A stretch of 31,840 bases of DNA from JBCBZH01 sp039815415 (GTDB taxonomy: Bacteria; Bacteroidota; Rhodothermia; Rhodothermales; Rubricoccaceae): the NCBI GenBank assembly GCA_039815415.1, contig JBCBZH010000016.1, positions 1 to 31,840 of the forward strand, given 5' to 3'. The notes beneath the pieces were generated by a model. The model ran no database searches and was not told where the DNA came from. It was given only the letters and a program-made list of their open reading frames with translations. Position 1 is the stretch's first letter. Each line of letters begins with the position of its first letter. Both the position numbers and the translations under genes were made by a program. Positions 1 to 7,804 of this stretch are shown here, in pieces.

Positions 1-16
1 AGTTCAAAGTGTCCGT

Positions 17-41
17 AGAGACGCCTCGCCGAGGCGTCTCT
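17..41. repeat. Perfect 12-bp inverted repeat, palindromic element copy 1
   Basis: The arms AGAGACGCCTCG and CGAGGCGTCTCT flank a single C and pair perfectly. An almost identical core (GAGACGCCTCG, one base, CGAGGC) reappears at the far end of the window, so this is probably a dispersed palindromic repeat. It could also fold as a terminator-like hairpin in RNA, but there is no T-run. Confidence 0.75.
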
Positions 42-98
42 GGCACCGCGCTGGATAGGACGCAAGTGCCCAGTTGAGCGCCGAACCTCTCACCCTGT

Positions 99-119
99 CC
101 CTCTCCCGCAGGGAGAGGG
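99..119. repeat. Short perfect hairpin
   Basis: CCCTCTCCC and GGGAGAGGG are perfect 9-bp arms around a GCA loop, in the non-coding stretch downstream of the 5'-nucleotidase gene. It may act as a terminator or be a REP-like element. No T-tract follows on either strand. Confidence 0.6.
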
Positions 120-131
120 GACGTCTTTTGG

Positions 132-183
132 CGAGCTGGCGTCCGATTGGACCGTTCAGCAATGAGAGCCGCGCGCCAGCTCG
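132..183. repeat. Inverted pair of the dispersed CGCCAGCTCG repeat
   Basis: CGAGCTGGCG (132-141) and CGCCAGCTCG (174-183) form a 10-bp stem with a 32-nt loop about 20 bp past the stop codon of the 5'-nucleotidase gene. The rest of positions 1-201 contains no gene that I can support. Confidence 0.6.
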
Positions 184-201
184 AGGGCGTCACATGACGT
201 G

Positions 202-1710
202 CTATTCCCCGCCGTAGCGCCGCGCCAGCTCGTCGAGGAGCGCCCGGCGAACGTCGCCGTGGGTGCCCACCTGCTCGATGTCCGGGTTGCCCTCGATGCT
301 GAAGTAGTCCAGGCCCGTTTCACGTCCGCTCGCGAGGAAGTCGTTGACGGCAATGGTGTACATGGCCGCCGGGTCCAGCGGACGGCCAGCAACGGTCCAG
401 CCGGAGGGGCCAGGCTCGATGCCTGAGCGCTGGAGGTAGCCACCAGACCCCACGTTGGCCTCGCCCTGATCCAGCACGCGCGCCAGCAGTGCGCCCGGAA
501 GACGAAGGGTGAGGACCTGACCGCCAAAGGGCATCACGCGGATCGCATCGTACTCGGTAAAGGGGCCGACGGTGATGACGTCGTCGATCCGGATGGAGCC
601 ACCGTTGAAGACGGCCGCGTCCACCCCGCCAGCAGCCTTGAAGCCGTCCGCGATGATCTGGCCGAGGAGCGCCGGGCGCGTGCGGACGGTCCCCTCGAGG
701 CCATCGAGCACCTCCCCGATGGTGACGGCGACGCGATCCGGTGTGAATCCTTGCTCTCGGAAGCCTTCGAAGGCTTGCTCCACCCAGAAGTCCACGACCT
801 CTGCGACCTCCGGGTCATCAGGGATGGCGTCCGTGATGCGCACCAGCTCGCTCTCCACGTCCACCTCCTCGGTTTCTCGATGGAGCGTCACACGGTGGAC
901 GAACGCCGTGCGTGCGTTCGCGTCGGCCTTGAGGACCGGAACGAAGCGGGGCCCCCGGTAGGCACGGATGTTCTCGTGCTCGTGCCCGCCCAGGATCATG
1001 TCGATGCCCGGAATGGTGGCCGCTGCCGTAACATCGTCAGCGAAGTCAAGGTGTGTCAGCCCGATCTCCACATCCGCCTCGCGGTCGAGCTGGCGAGTCT
1101 GCTCCTCGAGGGTCTCAAGCGGATCGGTGTACTGGACGTAGTCCTTGACGTTGGATGGGATCACGGTGCTGGTGAAACCCACCCGAATCGTGTCGCCCGG
1201 CGCCAGCCCGACAGGCATCACCAGGCGCGGAACCACATTCGGGAACGGTGCAGCCCCGTCGGCAGGGCGGACGTTGGCAGAGACGTAGGGGAAGTCCGAC
1301 TCCATGAGTCGGGCGCGGAACGCGTCCTCGCTCACATCGAACTCGTGGTTGCCCAGCGCCGCCACGTCCATGCCGAGGGCGTTCAGGACGGCCACCATCT
1401 GCTTGCCGTTGAGGCGTTCGCCGTCGACGCGCGCCGTGCCCAGCGCCGACGGGCTGTAGAAGTCGCCTGCAATCACCGTCAGCACGGGGGGCCCTTCGGC
1501 CAGGAGACGGTTGCGGAGGGTGGCGACGCGCGCCAGCCCGCCCGAGCGCCCGCCCTCCACCGGCGTGATCTCATACACGTCGTTGATCTGGAGGATGGTG
1601 AACTCCGCGATGTCGTCAGACGCCGGCGTGCTCATCTGCGCTGGAGGCGGAGAGGTCGAGGCACATCCGGCGATTAGAAGAACGAGAGCGAGAAACGGGA
1701 GGCGGCGCAT
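202..1710 (-). CDS. Secreted metallophosphatase / 5'-nucleotidase family lipoprotein
   Basis: This 502-residue protein belongs to the UshA/CpdB-like family: an N-terminal calcineurin-type metallophosphoesterase domain and a C-terminal 5'-nucleotidase substrate domain. Such enzymes hydrolyse extracytoplasmic nucleotides or related phosphoesters. A lipoprotein signal ends in IAGC with Cys16. Metal-site motifs are IND at 42-44, GDF at 82-84, GNHEFD at 120-125, THLD at 219-222 and GGHEHE at 241-246. The first motif reads D-V-Y where classical UshA has D-x-H, so one metal-ligand histidine is replaced by tyrosine, as I recall from a bacterial subfamily. The C-terminal half carries FNGGSIR and an AIRVMPFGG segment typical of the nucleotidase domain. 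The start at 1710 gives a complete signal peptide. Two copies of the dispersed 10-mer lie inside the gene. Substrate is unknown. Confidence 0.9.
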   Translation of the reverse strand: MRRLPFLALVLLIAGCASTSPPPAQMSTPASDDIAEFTILQINDVYEITPVEGGRSGGLARVATLRNRLLAEGPPVLTVIAGDFYSPSALGTARVDGERLNGKQMVAVLNALGMDVAALGNHEFDVSEDAFRARLMESDFPYVSANVRPADGAAPFPNVVPRLVMPVGLAPGDTIRVGFTSTVIPSNVKDYVQYTDPLETLEEQTRQLDREADVEIGLTHLDFADDVTAAATIPGIDMILGGHEHENIRAYRGPRFVPVLKADANARTAFVHRVTLHRETEEVDVESELVRITDAIPDDPEVAEVVDFWVEQAFEGFREQGFTPDRVAVTIGEVLDGLEGTVRTRPALLGQIIADGFKAAGGVDAAVFNGGSIRIDDVITVGPFTEYDAIRVMPFGGQVLTLRLPGALLARVLDQGEANVGSGGYLQRSGIEPGPSGWTVAGRPLDPAAMYTIAVNDFLASGRETGLDYFSIEGNPDIEQVGTHGDVRRALLDELARRYGGE

Positions 1711-2086
1711 GGGGTGAGGAGCGGGGTGTGTACCCCATCCTACGAGATCCCGCTCGATATCGGGTCACATGTCCGCGCGATCCGTCCACCACTTGGACCG
1801 CGTCTGCCAAGGGCCACCTTAGCCGCATGGATGAAGCGAGCTGGCGTGTGCCGCTCTAAGCCCTTGCACCCGTCGTGCGTTTCGCCTACCCGACCGCGCG
1901 CCGGCATCCATCATCAGGTCGCGCGTGAGGCGCTGGCGCTCATCGTCGGAGAGCGCCGGATTGGAGCAGCGCCAGAGGCGCCCGCCGTGAAGGAAGCCCC
2001 GTCCGTCCGGCGTCGGGGGGAGAGGATCTAGGCAGGTCGACAGCCGGAGGTACCGGCGGCGACGCGTTCCGTTCTCCCCAAAGGAG
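1711..2086. other. 376-bp gap holding a gene remnant
   Basis: There is no intact gene here that I can support. It holds the likely upstream region of the 5'-nucleotidase gene, one dispersed 10-mer copy at 1837-1846, and a minus-strand fragment resembling a small conserved protein (separate entry). Confidence 0.5.
1850..2021 (-). pseudogene. Remnant of a small conserved protein (GRLWR-NPAL-ER family)
   Basis: The minus strand reads TPDGRGFLHGGRLWRCSNP followed by ALSDDERQRLTRDLM. This matches, from memory, the conserved N-terminal part of a small bacterial protein family often labelled 'biopolymer transporter Tol' (TPDGRYFVVRGRLWR, NPxL, ER, LMxARRAV). In that family LM is followed by an ARRAVGxA motif. 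Here a similar motif (ARGRVGE) continues only in another frame after 1909, which implies a frameshift. No ATG or GTG start lies in frame just upstream, and the usual C-terminus with GERGPVWW is absent. It therefore looks like decayed coding sequence. The family name is from memory and should be checked. Confidence 0.4.
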
Positions 2087-2416
2087 CTATGCGCGTGCGA
2101 TAGCGAGCACGTCCGCCAACTCGTCGGCCTTCGGCATGGCCTCCGGGCTCTCGCCGGTTTTCTGCAGATCGAGGTAGAAGCGCGCAAAGGCGATGCGTTC
2201 TGTCGCGCTGGCGTCTGTGTCCTCGAACAGCTCCGTCATGGAGGAGAGCGCGCCGTCTTCGAGGTCGCCCGCGATATGCTGGGCAAGAAGGGCGCTAAGG
2301 GCGTGGGGGCGAGCGGAGGTAACGGTCGAGGCCATGAGGGCGGGGGTGAAGTCGTTGACACGGCCTTCATCAAGAGCCGTGCCAAGTCTGTGAATCGGTC
2401 TCTGGTATCGCCCCAT
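2087..2416 (-). CDS. Small hypothetical protein (109 aa)
   Basis: I do not recognise a family. The 109-residue product has no signal peptide or membrane segment and looks largely helical and acidic in its second half (DLEDGALSSMTELFEDTD, then AFARFYLDLQKTGESPEAMPKADELADVL). It reads away from the DinB-like gene at 2517, with an AT-richer intergenic stretch of about 100 bp between them that probably holds both promoters. The composition looks like a real soluble protein and unlike a high-GC antisense artefact, but the function is unknown. Confidence 0.55.
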   Translation of the reverse strand: MGRYQRPIHRLGTALDEGRVNDFTPALMASTVTSARPHALSALLAQHIAGDLEDGALSSMTELFEDTDASATERIAFARFYLDLQKTGESPEAMPKADELADVLAIARA

Positions 2417-2516
2417 GAGGGTTTAGACTTAAATGAGCTGTCCACTTCGGAATCATTTCGCCCCCTTTGGTGCCGCCAAACGGCTACACTCCTTCACTGT
2501 CTCTCCACCCCGATCT

Positions 2517-2981
2517 GTGGCCTCTGAACTCCACCGCCGGTTCCGTTACCACACATGGGCAATGTCCCGGCTTGCCGGGGCGCTGCCAGATGAGGGCGCG
2601 GAGGCCGCACGCATCCCGCTCGCCCACGCGCTCATCGCCGACCGGGTCTGGCTGCTCCGCCTCCGAGGCGACTCCACAGACGGGGTTGCCCTCTGGCCGG
2701 ACCTGGACGCGTCGGCCATCCGTGCGCTCGCTCGCCGAAACGCGGCGGCCTACGCGCTCTACCTCAATGACCTGGACGATGTGGGCGCGACCATCGACTA
2801 CACCACCTCCAAAGGCGAGGTCTACACCTCCACGGTGTCCGATGTGCTAAATCACGTATTGCTCCACGCGTCGCACCATCGGGGGCAAGTCAATGCTGCC
2901 CTGCGCCAGGCCGGCCACGAGCCGCAGTGGGTGGACTTCATCGCCTGGCTCCGAGCTGGCGAGCCGAGCGCAGAAGACTGA
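2517..2981 (+). CDS. DinB-like (YfiT/DinB superfamily) metal-binding four-helix protein
   Basis: This 154-residue protein belongs to the DinB/YfiT-like superfamily. These are four-helix bundles with a three-histidine metal site, and several act as thiol-dependent S-transferases. Here the signature is LNHVLLHASHHRGQV near residues 111-125. The likely metal ligands are His37 (in PLAHALIADRVW), His117 and His121. The frame is open from an ATG at 2433, but that adds 28 residues of poor composition. The GTG at 2517 gives the usual family start directly before the first helix (RRFRYHTWAMSRLAGAL), so I chose it. Two opposed copies of the dispersed 10-mer (2952 and 2982) straddle the stop codon. The substrate is unknown. 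Confidence 0.8.
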   Translation: MASELHRRFRYHTWAMSRLAGALPDEGAEAARIPLAHALIADRVWLLRLRGDSTDGVALWPDLDASAIRALARRNAAAYALYLNDLDDVGATIDYTTSKGEVYTSTVSDVLNHVLLHASHHRGQVNAALRQAGHEPQWVDFIAWLRAGEPSAED

Positions 2982-2991
2982 CGCCAGCTCG
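2952..2991. terminator. Inverted 10-mer pair spanning the stop of the DinB-like gene
   Basis: CGAGCTGGCG (2952-2961) and CGCCAGCTCG (2982-2991) form a perfect 10-bp stem with a 20-nt loop that includes the TGA stop at 2979-2981. No T-tract follows. The terminator role is inferred from position. Confidence 0.5.
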
Positions 2992-2998
2992 CGGCTCC

Positions 2999-3025
2999 TT
3001 TGGTATAGCGACGCCAATACCTTTG
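2999..3025 (+). promoter_or_regulatory. Bacteroidota-type promoter (TTTG ... TACCTTTG)
   Basis: TACCTTTG at 3018-3025 matches the Bacteroidota -7 consensus TAnnTTTG exactly. A TTTG at 2999-3002, 15 bp upstream, can serve as the -33 element, although the spacing is somewhat short. It lies 21 bp before the start codon of the lipoprotein gene at 3047. Confidence 0.55.
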
Positions 3026-3046
3026 CGGAGACCCACCACACGTTCG

Positions 3047-3802
3047 ATGCACCGCCTGTTCGCTTGCCTGTTCGCCGTGCTTGTTTGTGCCGGATGTGGC
3101 GGCTCGAGCGTGCCCGCCAGCCCGCCCATCGCCGATGGCTTCGCGCTGGTGCGCGCGATGCACGCCCAGTACGAGGGCCGCTGGTACCGCTCGCTGACGT
3201 TCACGCAGGACACGTACTGGCAGACCGGCCCCGATGAGCAGCGAACCGAGGTCTGGCGCGAGTGGATGGTGCTTCCGGGGCGGCTGCGGATTGAGATGGA
3301 CGACCCAACGGTCGGAATCGACGCCATCTACGCACGCGACAGCACGTTCATCCTTCAGGATGGAGTGCTCTCCAATGCACAGCCACAGCGCAACCGGCTC
3401 CTGATTCTCGGCTTCGACGTCTACGCCCAGGGTCCTGCAGAGACCATCCGGCAGCTTCGAGCGGAGGGCATCGACCTTGGAGTATTCCGCACGGATACGT
3501 GGCAGGGGCGGCCTGCGTACGTGGTCGGCACGCCAGCTCGAGGGGAAGTGTGGGTCGACGCCGAACGGTTGCTGTTCGTCCGTCTGGTGGAGCCGGCCAC
3601 CATCGGCGATGACGTGCGCGACGTGCGGTTCGAGAACTACACGCCGCTCGGGGACGCCTGGATCGCGCCGCGCGTGGAGGTGTGGTCCAACAACGAGCTG
3701 GTGTTCTGGGAAGTCTACCGCGACATCCAGATCGACCAGCCCCTGGATCCGGTCCTGTTCAATCCGCGCCGCTGGGTGGATGGGCTGACGCGGAATCGGT
3801 AG
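3047..3802 (+). CDS. LolA-like outer-membrane lipoprotein-sorting family lipoprotein
   Basis: The 251-residue product begins with a lipoprotein signal peptide whose last residues before Cys17 are CAG. The frame is open further upstream, but the ATG at 3047 sets this signal peptide and lies 21 bp after a TACCTTTG promoter motif. The body is rich in short beta strands (RWYRSLTFTQDTYW, VWREWMVLPGRLRIEM, GRPAYVVGTP, RLLFVRLVEP, DVRFENYTPLGDAWIAPRVEV). This resembles the half-barrel of LolA/LolB-like 'outer membrane lipoprotein-sorting protein' families, which carry lipids or lipoproteins across the periplasm. The match is by pattern only. The gene converges with the one at 3759, and their 3' ends overlap by 44 bp. 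Confidence 0.65.
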   Translation: MHRLFACLFAVLVCAGCGGSSVPASPPIADGFALVRAMHAQYEGRWYRSLTFTQDTYWQTGPDEQRTEVWREWMVLPGRLRIEMDDPTVGIDAIYARDSTFILQDGVLSNAQPQRNRLLILGFDVYAQGPAETIRQLRAEGIDLGVFRTDTWQGRPAYVVGTPARGEVWVDAERLLFVRLVEPATIGDDVRDVRFENYTPLGDAWIAPRVEVWSNNELVFWEVYRDIQIDQPLDPVLFNPRRWVDGLTRNR

Positions 3803-4295
3803 GGGCGAGGACGTAGCGTGTTCGCCCAAACCGGTACCCGAGGCTTCCGCCCAGAACGGTACCGGCCGTCGTGCTCAGCCCGGTAACGAAGATCTGAAAG
3901 CGGAGCGGCGGGGTGGTATTCGGGTTTCGGTCGAGCTGGGGAAGAACAGGCCCCATCGCCAGCCCAGCGACGGCTCCTAGAGCCGCGTCCCGAAGGACAA
4001 AGCGCCGCCGGTTGCGAACACGGATCGATTGGACTTCAGAGAGGGACACGGAGTGGGGCTCTCCGGTTCGGGCATCGACCCAGGTGGCCTCGTAGGCATC
4101 CACGCGAAGGGTTGTCGTCCGGATGCGTTCGCCATTCACAAGAGTCATGGCAACGCGGTCTCGTCTCGCGTCTGCGTTCACGTCAGCCCGGTCGGCTCGG
4201 GCGTTGGGATCGAACGTCCGAATCTGCGTGTGAGCGCACCCCGAAGCGACAAGCGCCAGTACGACGACGACGAGCTGGCGAGAGAAGACGACCAA
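3759..4295 (-). CDS. Hypothetical lipoprotein (178 aa)
   Basis: The protein starts with a lipoprotein signal ending in ASGC (Cys20). A middle segment (VAMTLVNGERIRTTTLRVDAY) and a motif ending in VQSIRV resemble small beta-rich domains. A glycine-rich pair of hydrophobic stretches follows (AALGAVAGLAMGPVLP and TAGTVLGGSLGYRFG), which could be membrane-associated, like glycine-zipper lipoproteins. I do not recognise a named family. Its 3' end overlaps the LolA-like gene at 3047-3802 on the other strand by 44 bp. It lies downstream of rpoN on the same strand, but a strong hairpin at 4311-4338 separates them, so separate transcription is likely. Confidence 0.65.
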   Translation of the reverse strand: MVVFSRQLVVVVLALVASGCAHTQIRTFDPNARADRADVNADARRDRVAMTLVNGERIRTTTLRVDAYEATWVDARTGEPHSVSLSEVQSIRVRNRRRFVLRDAALGAVAGLAMGPVLPQLDRNPNTTPPLRFQIFVTGLSTTAGTVLGGSLGYRFGRTRYVLAPTDSASAHPPSGAD

Positions 4296-4310
4296 AGAGG
4301 GCAGAGAATG

Positions 4311-4338
4311 TCGAGCTGGCGGAATGTCGCCAGCTCGA
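4311..4338. terminator. 11-bp hairpin made of two opposed dispersed repeats, after rpoN
   Basis: TCGAGCTGGCG (4311-4321) and CGCCAGCTCGA (4328-4338) pair perfectly around a 6-nt loop, 3 bp past the rpoN stop codon. The stem is GC-rich and ideally placed to end rpoN transcription, although no T-tract follows. Confidence 0.65.
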
Positions 4339-4341
4339 GTG

Positions 4342-5835
4342 CTACGCCAGCACGATCTGCTTGCGGAGCCGCGCCACCGGGATGTTCATCTGCTCGCGGT
4401 ACTTGGTCACCGTCCGCCGCGCGATGGGGTAGCCCTCCTCGGCCAGCAGCGTGGCCAGCTTCTGGTCGCTCAGCGGCGAGGCCTTGTCCTCCTCCCCGAT
4501 GATCCGTTCCAGGATGGCCTTGACCTCCTTGTTGGAGACCTCCTCGCCCTCGTCGTTGGTGATGCCTTCGGAGAAGTAGTACTTCAGCTCGTAGACGCCG
4601 TACTCGGTCTGCACGTACTTGCCGTTGACCACGCGGGAGATCGTCGAGATGTCCATTCCGATGATGTCCGCCACATCTTTCAGGATCATCGGCTTGAGAT
4701 GGCCCTCGCCGTGCTCAAAGAAGTCGTGCTGGATCTGCACGATGGCCTCCATCACGCGAAGCATGGTATTGCGCCGCTGCTGGATGGAGTTGATGAACCA
4801 GCGGGCGGACTCCATGCGCGTCTTGAGGAAGTCCTTGGTCTGCTTGGCCCCGGCGTCGCCTCGGGTGTTCTTGGCCGAGAGCTGGTTCCACATGTTCCGG
4901 TAGTGCCGGTTGACGCGCAGCTCCGGCGCGTTGCGGCCATTGAGCTGGATGCGGAAGTCCTCACCGTCGCGCTCGACGGTGAAGTCGGGCGTGATGTAGT
5001 TGGTCTGGACGGCGAAGTCGCCCTCGCCGGGCTTGGGGTCGAGGCTCTGGACGAGATCGAAGGCCTCTTTCAGGTCGTAGTCGTCGAGGCCGACTTTTCG
5101 CTTGATGGCGTCGAAGTGCTTCATGGTGAACGCCTTCCATGCGTCACGCACCATGTCGACGGCGTTTTCACGGCCGTCCACCTCGTCGCCCATCATGTCG
5201 AGCTGGACGAGCAGGCACTCGCGCAGGTCGCGCGCGGCAATGCCGACGGGGTCGAGGCGCTGAATCCGCGAGAGCACGCGCTCCACGTCGTCCTCGGTGA
5301 GCATCAGCCCGTGGTTGAACATCACGTCGTCCAGAATCGATTCCACCGGGCGGCGCAAGTAGCCGTCCTCATCAATCGAGCCGATAATCTGGTCGGCGAT
5401 CAGGGCCTCGGTCTCATCGAAGTCCAGCAGGCCGACCTGATCGCGGAGTGATTCGGCGAGCGACGACATGGCAGCCATCGGCGTCTCGCGCTCTTCCTCC
5501 TCCGCAGAGTGGTCCACCTGGGCCTTGTAGCCGTACATCTCCTCGGACTCGTTGAGGAACTCGTCCCAGTCGAACTCATCATCGGACGAGGTCTCCGTGT
5601 GCTCAGACGGCAGCTCGTCCTCAGACTCCGCAGTCGCGTCGACGGGGTCGTCGGTGGTGTCGTCCAGCTGGAGGTCGTCTTCTTCCTCGCCTTCCTCCAG
5701 GAGCGGGTTGGACTCCAGCTCGGCCTTGATGCGCTGCTCGAGGGCGAGCGTGGGAAGCTGCAGCAGCTTGATGTACTGGATCTGCTGCGGCGACAGCTTC
5801 TGCTGTAGCGACTGCTTTTGCTGGAGATTGAGCAT
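4342..5835 (-). CDS. rpoN: RNA polymerase sigma-54 factor
   Basis: RpoN directs RNA polymerase to -24/-12 promoters and needs an AAA+ activator to open them. The 497-residue protein shows the full layout: glutamine-rich region I (QQKQSLQQKLSPQQIQYIKL, then ALEQRIKAELESNPLLEE, residues 5-48), an acidic region II to about residue 115, the core-binding region, a helix-turn-helix segment (ADIIGMDISTISRVVNGKYV) and the diagnostic RpoN box ARRTVTKYRE at about 472-481. The frame stays open far upstream, but that sequence is antisense to the next gene. The ATG at 5835 gives the canonical MLNLQQKQ start. No sigma-54 activator is in the window. The gene has no exact copy of the dispersed 10-mer. Confidence 0.97.
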   Translation of the reverse strand: MLNLQQKQSLQQKLSPQQIQYIKLLQLPTLALEQRIKAELESNPLLEEGEEEDDLQLDDTTDDPVDATAESEDELPSEHTETSSDDEFDWDEFLNESEEMYGYKAQVDHSAEEEERETPMAAMSSLAESLRDQVGLLDFDETEALIADQIIGSIDEDGYLRRPVESILDDVMFNHGLMLTEDDVERVLSRIQRLDPVGIAARDLRECLLVQLDMMGDEVDGRENAVDMVRDAWKAFTMKHFDAIKRKVGLDDYDLKEAFDLVQSLDPKPGEGDFAVQTNYITPDFTVERDGEDFRIQLNGRNAPELRVNRHYRNMWNQLSAKNTRGDAGAKQTKDFLKTRMESARWFINSIQQRRNTMLRVMEAIVQIQHDFFEHGEGHLKPMILKDVADIIGMDISTISRVVNGKYVQTEYGVYELKYYFSEGITNDEGEEVSNKEVKAILERIIGEEDKASPLSDQKLATLLAEEGYPIARRTVTKYREQMNIPVARLRKQIVLA

Positions 5836-5909
5836 GGGAGGGAGGGAGTCGATCCCGACTATCGGCGGGTCTCTCGGACAGCTTAAACCAAAATCGTACA
5901 GACGGGGGA

Positions 5910-6518
5910 TTATGTGTCGGTCTCGGGTCGAATGTCGAGAGCATCGCGGCGCTCGGCGAGCGCTTCCTGGAAACGCTCGACCCACTCGGGGCCGTATCTG
6001 CGCGAGAGGGGATGGGCGAGAAAGTCGGCAAGCTGGGTGCCTGTGCGGCGCCCGTGGGGGATGGCCGGGCGGCAGAGGTCGATGGTCTCGTAGTTGATGA
6101 CCTCGATGGCGTCCTCGCCGTCGCCGAAGGTCTCCACGCGGATGGGGTAGAGGTGGCACGAGAGGGGTTTCTCGAACTCGATCTGGCCGCGCCAGTGCGC
6201 CTGCTGGATGGCGCACTTCGCCACGCCCTTCTCGTAGACCACGAAGACGCACTCGGCGTCGTTGACGGTGGTGACGGCGTAGCCCTCGCGCTCCGACCCG
6301 GTCCACGGCCCCTTCTGGTCGATGGTCGCCAGCGCGTCGGGCCTCAGCTTCGGCCGGACGACCTCCAGCGCCAGCTCGATGTCGTCGCGCTCGTGCGCTT
6401 CCAGAGGCGCCCCACTGTCGCCGACCACACAGCAGCCACCCAGACACGCGCCGAGGTTGCACGCGAAGGGTGCATCTAGCAGCGCGTCAGAGACGAGGAC
6501 GTGATCAACGGAGAACAT
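5910..6518 (-). CDS. DUF3109 family cysteine-rich protein
   Basis: This 202-residue protein matches the DUF3109 family, common in Bacteroidota and related to YkgJ-type cysteine-cluster proteins. A cysteine cluster lies near the N-terminus (CNLGACLGGCC, Cys20, 25, 29 and 30). Further cysteines are at 90, 102, 121 (in SCHLYPIRV) and 149 (in YETIDLC). The arrangement suggests an Fe-S or zinc site. No reaction is known for the family as far as I recall. The ATG at 6518 gives the usual start just before the first strand. It is encoded upstream of rpoN on the same strand, with a gap of about 75 bp. Confidence 0.88.
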   Translation of the reverse strand: MFSVDHVLVSDALLDAPFACNLGACLGGCCVVGDSGAPLEAHERDDIELALEVVRPKLRPDALATIDQKGPWTGSEREGYAVTTVNDAECVFVVYEKGVAKCAIQQAHWRGQIEFEKPLSCHLYPIRVETFGDGEDAIEVINYETIDLCRPAIPHGRRTGTQLADFLAHPLSRRYGPEWVERFQEALAERRDALDIRPETDT

Positions 6519-6567
6519 GATGGAACGTAGGGCCGTGTGGAGCGCAGGGCAACGGCAAACGCAGGCC

Positions 6568-6603
6568 CGCCAGCTCGAGGCAACCGAACGTTTCGAGCTG
6601 GCG
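6568..6603. repeat. Inverted pair of the dispersed repeat between divergent genes
   Basis: CGCCAGCTCGA (6568-6578) and TCGAGCTGGCG (6593-6603) form an 11-bp stem with a 14-nt loop. It lies between the divergent starts of the DUF3109 gene and ruvB, so this copy is not at the end of any gene and is unlikely to be a simple terminator. Confidence 0.65.
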
Positions 6604-6636
6604 ATGGGCTGACCCGCCCCTGTCACCGCCTCCGGC

Positions 6637-6644
6637 TACCTTGG
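6637..6644 (+). promoter_or_regulatory. Candidate -7 promoter element for ruvB
   Basis: TACCTTGG resembles the Bacteroidota -7 element TAnnTTTG with one change and lies 22 bp before the ruvB start codon. No clear -33 element is visible. Confidence 0.35.
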
Positions 6645-6665
6645 CGCCAAACCACTTACAGACAC

Positions 6666-7727
6666 ATGGACGACCAGCCCACACGCGGCCCCATCGACGC
6701 CGTCGCTCCCACCGGGCGCGAGGCCGACTTCGAGAAGTCCCTCCGGCCGCAGGCGCTTGACGAGTTCATCGGGCAGAAGAAGATCAAGGACAACCTGCGG
6801 GTGTTCATGACGGCGGCGCTCCAGCGTGGCGAGGCGCTGGACCACGTGATTCTCTCCGGCCCCCCGGGGCTCGGGAAAACCACGCTTGCTCATGTCATTG
6901 GTGAGGAAATGGGCGCGGCCGTCAAGACCACCTCGGGCCCGGCGCTCGACAAGCCCGCCAGCATTGCTGGGCTGCTGACCAACCTCGAGGAGGGCGACGT
7001 GCTCTTCATCGACGAGATCCACCGCCTCTCGCCCGTCGTGGAGGAGTACCTCTACTCGGCGATGGAGGACTACGCCATCGACATCCTGATCGACTCCGGA
7101 CCCTCAGCTCGAAGCGTGCGGATCGCGCTGCCGCCGTTTACGCTCATCGGGGCGACGACGCGGAAGGGCCTGCTCACGGCGCCACTCCGCGCTCGCTTCG
7201 GCATCGACTTCCGGTACGACTACTACGACGCCGACCTGCTCCAGAAAATCGTCCTCCGCTCGGCGGGCATCATGGGCGTGAAGATCGACGAGGACGGGGC
7301 GTATGAGATCGCGCGCCGCTCTCGGGGCACACCGCGCATTGCCAACAAGCTGCTCCGCCGCACGCGCGACTTTGCCGAGGTGGAAACCGATGTGGGGCCG
7401 GGCGATGGCTACGTCTCGCAGGCCGTGGCGTCCCACGCGCTCAACGCGCTCGACGTGGACGAGGCGGGGCTCGACGACATGGACGCCCGCATCCTCCTCG
7501 CGCTGATGGAGAAGTTCGAGGGCGGCCCGGTGGGCGTGTCCACCATTGCCGTGGCGGTGGGCGAGGATCCCGGTACGGTGGAGGAGGTCTACGAGCCGTA
7601 CCTGATCCAGGAGGGCTTCATGGCGCGCACGCCCCGAGGCCGCGTCGCCGCCCGCCGCGCCTACGACCATTTTGATCTGATGCCGCCTGTCAAGCAGTCC
7701 ACCATCTTCGACGACTTCCTAGGGTAG
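6666..7727 (+). CDS. ruvB: Holliday junction branch migration helicase RuvB
   Basis: RuvB is the AAA+ motor that, with RuvA, drives branch migration of Holliday junctions in recombination repair. The 353-residue protein has Walker A GPPGLGKT (65-72), Walker B LFIDEIHR (113-120), sensor 1 GATTRKG (162-168), the conserved LRARFG segment with the arginine finger region, and GTPRIANKLLRR in the lid domain, followed by the C-terminal winged helix. Length is normal for the family. The ATG at 6666 is used because the longer open frame adds sequence of non-coding character and overlaps the promoter region. ruvA and ruvC are not adjacent. A 20-bp palindrome follows the stop codon by 6 bp. Confidence 0.97.
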   Translation: MDDQPTRGPIDAVAPTGREADFEKSLRPQALDEFIGQKKIKDNLRVFMTAALQRGEALDHVILSGPPGLGKTTLAHVIGEEMGAAVKTTSGPALDKPASIAGLLTNLEEGDVLFIDEIHRLSPVVEEYLYSAMEDYAIDILIDSGPSARSVRIALPPFTLIGATTRKGLLTAPLRARFGIDFRYDYYDADLLQKIVLRSAGIMGVKIDEDGAYEIARRSRGTPRIANKLLRRTRDFAEVETDVGPGDGYVSQAVASHALNALDVDEAGLDDMDARILLALMEKFEGGPVGVSTIAVAVGEDPGTVEEVYEPYLIQEGFMARTPRGRVAARRAYDHFDLMPPVKQSTIFDDFLG

Positions 7728-7733
7728 GGCCAG

Positions 7734-7753
7734 TCGCCAGCTCGAGCTGGCGA
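7734..7753. repeat. Perfect 20-bp palindrome (two fused repeats) after ruvB
   Basis: TCGCCAGCTCGAGCTGGCGA is self-complementary over all 20 bases and consists of two head-to-head copies of the dispersed element. It starts 7 bp past the ruvB stop. An identical palindrome occurs at 31680-31699. Confidence 0.85.
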
Positions 7754-7804
7754 GAAGAGTTCGGTCCAACTTGCCGTCAGTGTGGCACCTAAGCCCTTTA
7801 ACCT

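Noticed and set aside
751..1677. Long + strand open frame (308 codons) antisense to the 5'-nucleotidase
   Set aside because: No motif, Arg/His/Val-rich composition typical of antisense frames in GC-rich genes.
4324..5451. Long + strand open frame (375 codons) antisense to rpoN
   Set aside because: Leu/Val/His-rich low-information sequence; rpoN is unambiguous on the other strand.
5836..6462. N-terminal extension of the rpoN frame
   Set aside because: This is same-strand sequence inside the DUF3109 gene in another frame. RpoN proteins start with the MLNLQQKQ-like region.
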